Origin: Armatimonas sp043757465
GTDB taxonomy: Bacteria; Armatimonadota; Armatimonadia; Armatimonadales; Armatimonadaceae
Length of the DNA: 64,000 nucleotides
Direction of reading: 5' to 3'
Assembly (NCBI RefSeq): GCF_043757465.1
Contig: NZ_JAYVPL010000055.1
Span: 6,743 to 70,742 of the forward strand
The position numbers and the translations under genes are program-made. This document shows, piece after piece, positions 1 to 8,600 of this stretch (position 1 is its first letter; the number at the start of each line of letters is the position of its first letter). A model generated the notes under the pieces. That model made no database searches. It was given only the letters and a program-made list of their open reading frames with translations, and had not been told where the DNA came from.

Positions 1-1601
1 CTTGCGAAGCGCACGCGGCCATCGCTATCGAGATCTAGCGTGACGGCGAACTTTGCCTCGCGCCGCGTCTCACCACCACGCACCCAGGCGCGGAACCGGA
101 AGGTCGTGTCGTCGGTGCGGGCGGTGAGGGTGGAGAAGGCTTCGTCTTCGTCGGTGTCCCTGAGGAAACTCACGCCGCCGGTCTGGACGATGCGCGCGGC
201 GAGCTTGCTGCGGTGATCCTCTTCGCTCACAGGCACGGGGAATGGGAGGAGCTGTCGCCAGCGGTAGCAGGAGTCGGCAAGATCGTACATCGCCATGCCC
301 GTGGCGCAGAGGCGCTGGAGCGCCGCCGTCGCCGTTTCCGTCGAGAGGTCGGTAATGTCCGAGGGCACCAGCTTAAGACGCTTTTCCAGTTCCTGCGACG
401 CTTTGGCGATGTCACCGTCGCTGGCCTGCCCCGTGGCGGCGAGCACATCGAAGCGGGCCGCACTCGACCAGTCGTTTTTCGTCCAGCCCGAGACCCCGAT
501 ATCAAACCGATGCCCGTCGAGCGTGATGCTCCAGTACGACGGCATCCCCGTCCCGAGAAACCGCGCCGTCACCGAGTCGGCGTGGGGAAGTAAGTCAGCA
601 AAGGCCAGCAAGCGCCGCCGCCCCCAGAGCCGGATTTCCTGGGCACTGTCGCCCGTGAACTTGTGAACACGCTCGCGAATCACCGTCCCCCACGGCTCGA
701 TGGTGATCGTCGGGCACTCGCCGGGTGTCAGTGCAAACCGGAGCGAGCGCGGGCCGGTCTTCTCACGGGCACTCTGCAAAGCGGCCAGCACCTCAGAGAT
801 CGTCTCCGGCGAGAACTGCACCTCAATGGCGGGATAGACGGCGGCGGACTGGACTTGCAAGAACCCGCGTACCCAGGTCGGCGGGAGATCAATCTTCTTC
901 TCCACGCGCTCCCCCGCTCCCGTGGCAATACTCACGCCCTCCGCGGCCACCGAGAGAAACGCGGGCCGGTAGGAGCGAATGCGGCGCATCTCATCGGCCA
1001 GCGCACTGGAGTAGTCCACGTTGGTTGTCCCGTAGCGCACGTCGCCCAGTACATCGAGCTTTTCCCACGGCACGGTCACGCGCCCATACGACGACTCATC
1101 CAGGCTGAAGACCTCAAACACGACGCAGTCTTTATGCACGGAAACCACGGGATCGAGCACCCACCAGGCATCCATGTCGTGCTTGCGGAGCCAGTTAAAA
1201 TACTCCCCGCGCTTACCATAGAACTCCACGCTGTGAATGCCCCCTTCCAGAGGCCGAATCTCCGAATAAAGAGTCTTCAAGCGTCCCTTGAGGCGCTCCT
1301 GGCGCTCTTTCAACCCTGGTAGCGCCCGCATTTTCGCGCCCATCGTGGCATCCAGCTCCTCCAGATAGCGCTCCTCGACCCATTTCTGATACGACGAGTG
1401 GTCTTTTTGCTTGCTCCGCAGATCCGACGACACGACATTGTAGAGGGCGAGCATCACCCGAGCATAGCTGCGACTGTCCAGAATCTGTGCGGAGATCTGC
1501 ACGCCGGGCCGCGATGCCTCCGCCGTGAGGGCCATCCGTAGCGCCCCGGAGTCATCAATTCCCGCCTGCGATGGCCGTGCGTAGTTTTGTGTTACTTCCA
1601 T
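1..1601 (-). CDS. Large protein of unknown function, cut by left edge (possible SWIM zinc-finger protein)
   Basis: Reading leftward from an ATG at 1599-1601 the frame stays open to base 1, giving at least 533 codons of ordinary protein-like composition; the C-terminus lies outside the window. It begins MEVTQNYARPSQAGIDD. No catalytic motif is evident. The last visible residues (RFRAWVRGGETRREAKFAV, then LDLDSDGRVRFA) resemble the beta-hairpin that precedes the first Cys pair of SWIM zinc fingers, so a finger just beyond the edge is plausible, but the cysteines are not in view. It lies about 85 nt downstream of the propeller/HEAT gene on the same strand, with GC-rich palindromes in the gap. 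The function is inferred only weakly. Confidence 0.8.
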   Translation of the reverse strand, partial: MEVTQNYARPSQAGIDDSGALRMALTAEASRPGVQISAQILDSRSYARVMLALYNVVSSDLRSKQKDHSSYQKWVEERYLEELDATMGAKMRALPGLKERQERLKGRLKTLYSEIRPLEGGIHSVEFYGKRGEYFNWLRKHDMDAWWVLDPVVSVHKDCVVFEVFSLDESSYGRVTVPWEKLDVLGDVRYGTTNVDYSSALADEMRRIRSYRPAFLSVAAEGVSIATGAGERVEKKIDLPPTWVRGFLQVQSAAVYPAIEVQFSPETISEVLAALQSAREKTGPRSLRFALTPGECPTITIEPWGTVIRERVHKFTGDSAQEIRLWGRRRLLAFADLLPHADSVTARFLGTGMPSYWSITLDGHRFDIGVSGWTKNDWSSAARFDVLAATGQASDGDIAKASQELEKRLKLVPSDITDLSTETATAALQRLCATGMAMYDLADSCYRWRQLLPFPVPVSEEDHRSKLAARIVQTGGVSFLRDTDEDEAFSTLTARTDDTTFRFRAWVRGGETRREAKFAVTLDLDSDGRVRFA

Positions 1602-1605
1602 AATC

Positions 1606-1683
1606 CTACCCCCTACCCCCCCCGGCGGGGGGACAATGAGGAATATTCCTTTAATCTCCCCCACCCGGCGGGGGGTGGGGGGC
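1606..1683. repeat. Pair of GC-rich palindromes (REP-like) between two minus-strand genes
   Basis: Two C-run/G-run palindromes sit at about 1609-1632 and 1657-1682, separated by a perfect 12-base palindrome AGGAATATTCCT (1639-1650). The first copy ends in GGCGGGGGGACAATG, a string that recurs at about 63195 and, nearly identically, at about 14753; a related copy lies at 17837-17866. It looks like a dispersed repeat family. In the transcript it would form strong hairpins between the propeller/HEAT gene and the left-edge gene. Confidence 0.7.
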
Positions 1684-1687
1684 TGGC

Positions 1688-4600
1688 TTAAACTGTCAGC
1701 CCTTCCACACTCTCGCCTGCCAGCGCCCGCTTGGTGAGCTGCACCAGCGCCCACTCGGCATCGCGTACACATCCCGAGCCTCGGGCGAGGGCAAGTAACG
1801 TTGCGATATCAATCTGCGCTTCCGGTGCGGCGTTTTCCTGGCGTACTTTGACTTTTTCTTTGGCCCGGCGCGATTTGTGGCGAGCACGGAGTACGATCCG
1901 GTCAAAACCAGGCGCGGAAATCTCCCCTGCCACCTCGGCGGCGAAGGCTTGTATGTCCGGCTCGTCGTGCTCAAACAGAGCGAGTGCGAGTCTTTCGCCC
2001 GTGAGCGTCTTTGCCGTTACGAATTCTCTCCCATAGCGACGCACCGAAAACACCGGGCTATCACAGAGCGCCAGCGCACGGTACTCCAGATCCTCGACCG
2101 CACTTGCTTCAAACCAGCGCTTGCCGACGGCCACACTTCCGGGAATCTCGCACTCCAGCAGGCGCAGGGCAAAGGTGAGGCGCAGTGTACGCCGCTCAAC
2201 GATCTCCAGCGCGGGCGTTCGCACATCGGCAAGCACGTGGGTGGCAGCCAAGAGCAAGAGCCCTTCATCGGATTCCAGCTTGGGCCAGTGGCGCACCAGC
2301 CAGCGCCCGAGTAACGGCCCCAGCGCGGACTCACGAATGTCCAAGAGATGCGCTGCATCCTCACAGGTCAGCAGACACTCGGTGATCGCGGAGTCGGATA
2401 AGACACGAGCTTCCAGATTGCCCGTCGTGTCGTTTTGCAGAGCGGCAGGCAAGGCACTCCAGAGCTCGACAATCCCCAAGCCCTCGCGCAAGTTGCGCAC
2501 CCAGCCATCGCGAATCCGGCCCCAGACACTGTCTTCCGCTGCTGCGATAAGGCGCAGCGTGGCACCCACCGGGAGCGTCTGGGTGAGCGCTGTAAACGCC
2601 TGGGCATCGAGCAGACCCACTAAAAACGGGCGCTCGGTAAGAAGCTGGATCAGCTCGTCAGTAGAAAAACCAGCCCGTCCCAAAGTCGCCAGAGCAAAGG
2701 GGGAACTCATGGCGGTGTGCTGTGCGCTATTGAAAGAGTGGGTCGCTAATAAGTCCTCCCAGAGGCTCCGCAAGGCGTCCTTAGGGGTCGCCGACGATGC
2801 CAAGACCCGCCAGAATGCTTCGCGAATCAGCGCATTTCCGTGCTCCATAAGCTCGTAGGACTCGCCCAAGCTCTTTCCCGCCGCTCCCCGTTCCAGTGCG
2901 ACGATCAGCGCCTCACGGTCACTCTCATGGACACACGGCACCAGCTCCAGCCACTCTTCCAGCGTGCCTTCGTCCACGGATAGTGCTGCGCCCAGCGCCA
3001 GCTCCCGTAGTGCTTGCTTGCCCGTCGCCAGTAGTCCGGGCACCAGTCGAATAATCGCGGTCCCACCGACGGACTCAGGGAAGTGCTCCGCCACCAGCCC
3101 CGCAATTGCTCCAAAGCGCCGGAGTTTTGTTGGATCACTGGCTCGTAGAACGCACTCGACAAAAGTTGCTTTCCACTGCGCGTCGGCGTTTGCGTGGCGC
3201 ACAATAGCGGGCAAGAGCTTCGTTCGCTGACGGGCAACCGCGCGAGTAAACCCTAGCGCAGCAAGCTCGGGCGTGAGGCGCGTTGCCGCAACCAGCTCCC
3301 GCACGCCGTAGGCAGTGAGCAAGAGCGAGGGCATCGCGACGCCACTTCCGTTCGCAGTGGGCACCTCGGCTCTTGTCGCCCGCAAGGCTTTGAGCGCCAG
3401 CTCCCGCGCCTGCCATAGGCACTTGTCACGAAGATAGAGCTTGGCCGCAAGTTCGGGATGGGCCTTCCAAGCCGCCGCCCCACGAGCTTCAAGGCGACGA
3501 ATCGAGAGACCAAGTGTCTGTTTTTCGACAAACGCCCCCCGCCCATGGCTACGCTGCTCAAAGCGCTTCCCGGTGGCAAAGAGCAAGTCGTAGGCCACCC
3601 AGTGCTGGGTGGGATCGAGTGGCTCGGTGAGGGCGCACAGAGTTCGATACGCCAGCTCTCCAAAGCGCTTCGGGTCGGTCAGCGCTAACCCACGCAGATG
3701 GCGACGGGCGCGGCGCTTCATGTAGCCCAGCGTTTTTGGAGAGGGCGGTGTGCCGTAGGGCGTCGGGCGCTCGGGGTAGGCGAGATTATACAGAGCCAGT
3801 CCCTGCCAGGCATAGGTAAAGAGCCAGTCGCCACCCACAGTAAGCCCCTGGACTTGCACGCTCCGTGGAGCTGGTAGTAGCTTTAGAGCGGCTTCCCGTC
3901 CGTCTACCAGATGTGTCTCATGCTGGTTTGCCACCGTCACCAGCCCCTGGTGCACCAGTATCGTTGCCCCATGATTACCGTATTGATTCCGCAGATCCAG
4001 CTCAATATGCCCTGTCTGCCGTGGAGACGTTGGCTCGCTTAGCTCTATCCGATACAGGAACTGAGTCCGGTTGTCGGATTGGGTCAGAACAAAGGCGGAC
4101 TTGCCTTCCAGAGCCACAACCTTAGCCTTGCTCAATGGCAGCTCACCAATGACAGTCAATTTCTTCGGGTCGCGAGTATCGAGGACTTTGATGCCCCCCG
4201 GAGTCGGCAGGCGGTTCCAGGCAAAGCCCGCTCCCTCGCCAAGTATCACCGCAAAGCCCTCGCCGAGAGCCACTTGCTTGGCCCCACGCAAATCTAATGC
4301 AGTGCCAGAGCCGTGAATATCGCGCAAGTCAAACACACGGAGCGCATCTTTGACAATCACATAGAGGTAGGGAAACTGCGCCGCAATGTGCAGACTATTT
4401 AGATTCAGTGTCGCGAGAAGTTTCAGCGCGTCTTTTTCGGGTTCGTAGACCTGAAGCGCTCCTGCATAGGCAAGTACAACTAATGGGCCGCACCAGAGCA
4501 CCTGGCGAAGCTCACGCTGCGTACTATCTAGTTTGACGATCCCGACTTTCTTGGGCTTGAGCTTATCGAGCACCGAAAAGTCTAGCAGCGAGAGATACGG

Positions 4601-4876
4601 ATTGTTGTAACTACGATCCAACGCGATGGCAAGCCTATCGCCTTGCGCCGCAATCCCTCGAATCTGCTGAACCCGCCCGATGTCCACACGCGGCTGCTCA
4701 ATACGCTGGCTCAGCGGCGTGTTATCAAGTCGGGCGATCAGCGCTCCCAGAAGCTCAGGATCGGCATCGGGGTCCGCTTCGAGCGTTTTGTAGAGAGACT
4801 TCAGCTCCCGCCAAGCACCAAAAACGATGGGGGTTTCTTGGATAAAGCGAAGCGATGACGTCTCAGTTTCGGGCAT
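1688..4876 (-). CDS. Beta-propeller-like plus helical-repeat protein, function unknown
   Basis: A 1062-aa protein. Residues about 60-380 contain recurring short hydrophobic strands with phrases such as LLDFSVLDKLKPKKVG, LQVYEPEKDALKLLATL and IKVLDTRDPKKLTVIGELPL, reminiscent of LVIVD/propeller blades. The remaining two thirds is rich in Leu/Ala helices, as in HEAT-type repeats. There is no signal peptide or membrane segment, so it is probably cytosolic. I chose the ATG at 4876 because GGAAG lies six bases upstream; an in-frame GTG at 4891 is possible. A promoter-like TTGACA-N18-CATACT lies about 300 nt upstream, with a highly folded leader between. Its partner is probably the left-edge gene. 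Function not recognised. Confidence 0.85.
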   Translation of the reverse strand: MPETETSSLRFIQETPIVFGAWRELKSLYKTLEADPDADPELLGALIARLDNTPLSQRIEQPRVDIGRVQQIRGIAAQGDRLAIALDRSYNNPYLSLLDFSVLDKLKPKKVGIVKLDSTQRELRQVLWCGPLVVLAYAGALQVYEPEKDALKLLATLNLNSLHIAAQFPYLYVIVKDALRVFDLRDIHGSGTALDLRGAKQVALGEGFAVILGEGAGFAWNRLPTPGGIKVLDTRDPKKLTVIGELPLSKAKVVALEGKSAFVLTQSDNRTQFLYRIELSEPTSPRQTGHIELDLRNQYGNHGATILVHQGLVTVANQHETHLVDGREAALKLLPAPRSVQVQGLTVGGDWLFTYAWQGLALYNLAYPERPTPYGTPPSPKTLGYMKRRARRHLRGLALTDPKRFGELAYRTLCALTEPLDPTQHWVAYDLLFATGKRFEQRSHGRGAFVEKQTLGLSIRRLEARGAAAWKAHPELAAKLYLRDKCLWQARELALKALRATRAEVPTANGSGVAMPSLLLTAYGVRELVAATRLTPELAALGFTRAVARQRTKLLPAIVRHANADAQWKATFVECVLRASDPTKLRRFGAIAGLVAEHFPESVGGTAIIRLVPGLLATGKQALRELALGAALSVDEGTLEEWLELVPCVHESDREALIVALERGAAGKSLGESYELMEHGNALIREAFWRVLASSATPKDALRSLWEDLLATHSFNSAQHTAMSSPFALATLGRAGFSTDELIQLLTERPFLVGLLDAQAFTALTQTLPVGATLRLIAAAEDSVWGRIRDGWVRNLREGLGIVELWSALPAALQNDTTGNLEARVLSDSAITECLLTCEDAAHLLDIRESALGPLLGRWLVRHWPKLESDEGLLLLAATHVLADVRTPALEIVERRTLRLTFALRLLECEIPGSVAVGKRWFEASAVEDLEYRALALCDSPVFSVRRYGREFVTAKTLTGERLALALFEHDEPDIQAFAAEVAGEISAPGFDRIVLRARHKSRRAKEKVKVRQENAAPEAQIDIATLLALARGSGCVRDAEWALVQLTKRALAGESVEGLTV

Positions 4877-4929
4877 GGTGATCTTCCACACAGCATTCTG
4901 TGTTTGGGTGGAGGGCAGAATCGCTACTA

Positions 4930-5140
4930 TCTCTCAGGGACCGGCGACGATCACTGTAGGCGCAGACGCCACTAGTAGTGGTCTACGGGGCGTGGCCGCA
5001 GGCTCCTCAGCGCGAACGGTAGACCACTACTAGTGGCGTCTGCGCTGAGTCGCATCAGCGACCGGTGATGTAAAGCGAGCTTTACGGCCACCACGACGAA
5101 ACATCGTGGCTCAAACCCGAGGGTTTGAAAGGCTAACGAT
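4930..5140. repeat. Cluster of palindromes including a perfect 26-bp inverted repeat
   Basis: A non-coding stretch packed with dyads. A perfect 26-base inverted repeat has arms at 4961-4986 and 5019-5044 and a 32-base spacer; each arm contains its own small palindrome CCACTAGTAGTGG. Beyond it are GCTGA/TCAGC, GTAAAGC-GA-GCTTTAC, CCACGA/TCGTGG and TCAAACCC-GA-GGGTTTGA, one after another up to about 5133. ATCAC (4950-4954) and GTGAT (5065-5069) could close an outer stem. The region lies between the putative promoter at 5175-5204 and the propeller/HEAT gene, so it may be a structured 5' leader; a MITE-like repeat is the alternative. No protein is supported here. Confidence 0.75.
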
Positions 5141-5174
5141 TTTAGTTCCACCCTCCACACCAAACACTACGGGA

Positions 5175-5204
5175 AGTATGCCCGACCCGGAACACGAATG
5201 TCAA
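5175..5204 (-). promoter_or_regulatory. Sigma70-like promoter for the propeller/HEAT gene
   Basis: Read on the minus strand: TTGACA (5204-5199), an 18-base spacer, then CATACT (5180-5175). It lies just downstream of the decayed GH16 stop and would start a transcript with a leader of roughly 290 nt running through the palindrome cluster. Sequence match only. Confidence 0.45.
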
Positions 5205-5212
5205 TTTTTTTC

Positions 5213-5636
5213 TCAGAAAAATACGGCAGCGGGAAGCTTGCTATCGTCCACGGCCTTGGTGATTCCTAGCTGCGAGGCAATACTTGTCAGCCAGATGTGC
5301 TGGTCGCCAAAGCTCTGGTGGGGCTGTGGGTTCCACTTGTGTGTATTGACCCCGTAGCCTAGCGGGCTGACCAAGTCGTTCTCGATAATATCCAGCTCTT
5401 GATTGGTTGCCTTGGGGTTGGTTCCCCCGGAGCCATCGTGGGTCATGAGCCAGAACGACGAGTGCCAGCCCGCACCAGGAGAAGTCTTGAAGCGCGCCGG
5501 TGTAGTGCTTATCGCCCGCATCCTCTTTCTTGAGCTCCAGCCACAGAAAGCCGTCTTTGACCGTGACATTCTCGGGTTTCTGGGTGCTCCAGTGCTTGCT
5601 GTCGGTGCGGTAGCCCTCTCCCGACCAGCGCTGCTC
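5213..5636 (-). pseudogene. Decayed GH16 glycosidase (laminarinase-like) fragment
   Basis: Remains of a family 16 glycoside hydrolase lie across two frames. In the frame of the upstream fusion gene one reads NVTVKDGFLWLELKKEDAG and DKHYTGA, the GH16 N-terminal strands. From about 5498 the match continues one frame over as FKTSPGAGWHSSFWLM, the catalytic-type ELDIIE, and later HIWLTSIA and DDSKLPAAVFF, ending at a stop at 5213-5215 where an intact enzyme would continue into DYVRVY. The usual YGYFEAR segment between HYTGA and FKTSPG is missing, as is most of the region between KWNPQPHQSFG and HIWLTS. It therefore carries at least two internal deletions, a frame change and a lost C-terminus. An intact GH16 is encoded at 13298-14143. 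Confidence 0.75.
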
Positions 5637-8600
5637 CCCGACAATCAGGATGCCGCTCAGGTAGAGGCCATTTATCGCAAACGGTGTCTTGTCTGCCATG
5701 GTCTTGCTGACAGCACTCTTGTCGGGGGCCTTGGCCAGCAGCTCGAGCTGGACATCGTGGTCGGTGTCCGTAAGCGTCTCCGGGAAGAACCAGGGCTTGA
5801 GAAAGAAGCGCCCCGGCTGCGAGTAGGCATCAAAGAGCGTCCCCTCGACGCTTTTCCCGTCCACCGTCACGCGAAAGATTCCGTTCTCCGGCCCCTTGAG
5901 CCCCACCAGCCCGAGCTGTGTCCCTTTAAACCGAAAGGCGATCCGTGCGCCCGGCTGAGTGGCAGTCCAGGTCGGAGGCACTAGCCCACCTTTCTGGGTC
6001 GTGAGGTGCGGGTCGGTGTCCGAAACGCGGCTCCAGTGGGAGCTTAGCGTGAGCGAATCCAGCGTGAGAAGCCTTGCCCGCTGCCAGTGGCCCGGGCTGA
6101 GCGGAGCAGGGAGCGCATGTGCCCCCTTTGTCCCTGTGGCAAAAAAGCCCGGCAGTGCCCCCGCGAGGCGCTCGGCGTAGAGCTGGTGCCCGGCTGCACC
6201 GGGGTGAACCTTGTCTTTGGTAAAGCCCGCGCTGTCACGGGGCGAGGTGAAGACCAGGGTTCCTGCCGCCACGCGCCGCGCCACTTCGACCCCAAAGTTC
6301 AGCGAGGGAATGCCGTAGTGCGCCGCCACACGCTCCATTGAGACGGCGGAGCTCTGGTAGCGCCCGGCTTTTAGCTCGGGGAGCATGTTCTCGCTCACGG
6401 TGTAGACAAAACAGATGTCGGTGGTGGGACGGGCGGCCCAGGTCTGCCGCACAATCCCCTCCAGCTGCGCCTCGACTTTAGCAGAGCCAACCCCGTCGTT
6501 GACGGCAAACTCGACAAACAAGAGATCGGGTTTCTTGGAGAGCACATCCCGCTCCAGCCGCGCCGCCCCGAAGTTCGAGCCCGTGCCCGAGACGGCGGCG
6601 AAGATCTCGGTGACCGCTGACTTCGGGAACTGCTTTTTCAGGTTCTCCCGCGTGTGGACGCGCCAGCCCTCCGCTGCCGTGATGCTCCCGCCCAGAAAGG
6701 CAACCCGTAGCGGCTGGCCCGCAGCGCCCTTGGCAGCGACATTGGGCAGGCCCCCGCGTGGGTAAAACTCTGCAAGCGGGGCAGACACTGCGGGTGTTTG
6801 GTGAGGCGGAGACAGAGGAGGGAAAAATATCATGGTTCTCTCTGGAGTGTGATGAGCTCGGTTTTCTGGAGTGTGCCGCGTGGCACTCATGCCGAGCAGC
6901 TCTTTCTGGAACTGGGGCCGAATCTGCATTCCCGGGATCTTGAGCGTGGCAATGCCCTTTGGGGCGAGCTTCACACGGGGATTGATCGGATGACCGGGAA
7001 GGAGCCCACCGTTGAAGCTCAGGACGACCGTCACCGGCTCCGACGATTGGTTTGTCAGTGCCAGATAGAGCGTCTTGCCATCGCCGCTTCGGGCGGCGAT
7101 GTAGTTCACGTGGGGGATGCTCACTCCGACGAGCCCACGGGGCATCCAGAGCCAGACATCTTTATCCCCCTCCCAGACTCCCGGGCGGTCGCCGTAGATG
7201 CGGCTCTTGAGGTAGGCGTAGCCCTCGGCGTAGCGTGCGGGGAACCGAATCGCGCCGTGGCTGCGGGTCTCTACCTCAGAGATTAAGTAGTCCAGCACCA
7301 GCGCGATATGCGGCCAGCCGTGATTGAAGTGAAACGAGTTGTAGCTCAGCTCCGAAAACGCATGAAGCGGGTAGTCCGGCTTCTCGTAGACCGTCGTGCG
7401 AGCCGTGTTCATGTGGTAGCCGGGGAAGCTGGCGTAGCGCCCGATTATGGCGGCGCGTGCCAGGTCGTGCAGGAACGTGTCGCCCGTGCGCGCAGCGATT
7501 CGCAGTAGCCACGGGGCGAAGCAGGTCAGGAAGATCCCCCGGTGCCCGACACTCGTCCCGGATGCCTCCGCCGTCAGCCCAATCTCAGAGAGCCGCCACG
7601 CAGGGACAGTCTCCTCGGGCACGGGCATCGGTCCCTTGGTGCGCTTGGCAAGATAGCTATAGACCGGCGCTTTCCCGCCTTTATTCACCGTGATGCTCTC
7701 TTGGGGAATCGCGGGGCAGAGCCAGATAAACTGCGTGAAGCGCAGCGCCGCTTCGTGGGCCGCGTCCTGGTAGCGCGTCTCGCTGGTCGCTTCGTAGAGA
7801 TTCCAGAGCGCAAAAAAGTCAGGGACAAAGCTATTCCAAAAAAACGTGCCCGGTGCAAACGCACTCTGCCGCGTCTGCACCTGCGACTTCAGGTAGGCAT
7901 CGGCCTTCGTGCGTGCGGCATCGAGCCAGCGCTTCTCTCCCGTTGCATAGAGCGCCGCCAGCTCTGAGAGTGGGGCGCACGGACCGAGCAGCCGCCATGA
8001 CGGGTTCTGGATCTTGATGTCCGGCGAGGTCGAGAAGAGGAATTTTTCTCGGGAGAGCAGGTACTCGATCAGCGGGTAGGCCCGCTCTTTATAGATCCCT
8101 GGGTCGTCGAGCACCAGCGCGGCGGAGAGCGGGTGGAGCGCGGAGACATTCTTCACGGTGCCGGGCGCATCGGTCTCGTAGGAGAAGCCCTTGAGCTCTT
8201 TATTGAACTGGCTGTACTCGCTCAGCCCGTAGGTCACCATGTTCTCCAGGGTCTGGTTGAGCGAGTGGGTCGTGCTCTGCCGGTAGTCGCGAAAGCCGTA
8301 GAGCCCTCGCGCCAGGCTCTGGTAGGTTGCCAGCAGCGACTGCGGCTGCGTGATCAGGCGGAGCGAGAATGTAAACCCCTCACTCGGCTTGCGCTTCGAG
8401 CCCGTGCCACCGAGCATCGGCGCAAAGAGCATCGGGCGTGCCTTGCCGTCGCTGTCGCGGAGTGCCACCCCGAAGCGGGAGTTCTCAAAAGTCGGGAGGG
8501 GCTGAAACGGCAGCTCGGCAGGCTCGGCGATCAGGCCGTAGGTCTGGTTCTCCACCATCACCAGCGTGGTCGGGAGTGGGCAGTGAAAGGCGGGCGTGAG

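Noticed and set aside
213..1322. Several plus-strand and alternative minus-strand frames of 60-220 codons
   Set aside because: They are Arg/Pro/Ala-rich shadows of the long open minus-strand gene that runs off the left edge; they have no motifs or ribosome-binding sites.
4972..5163. Small minus-strand protein in the palindrome cluster
   Set aside because: It is a translation of inverted repeats (ATSSGL occurs twice as a consequence); non-coding structure explains it better.
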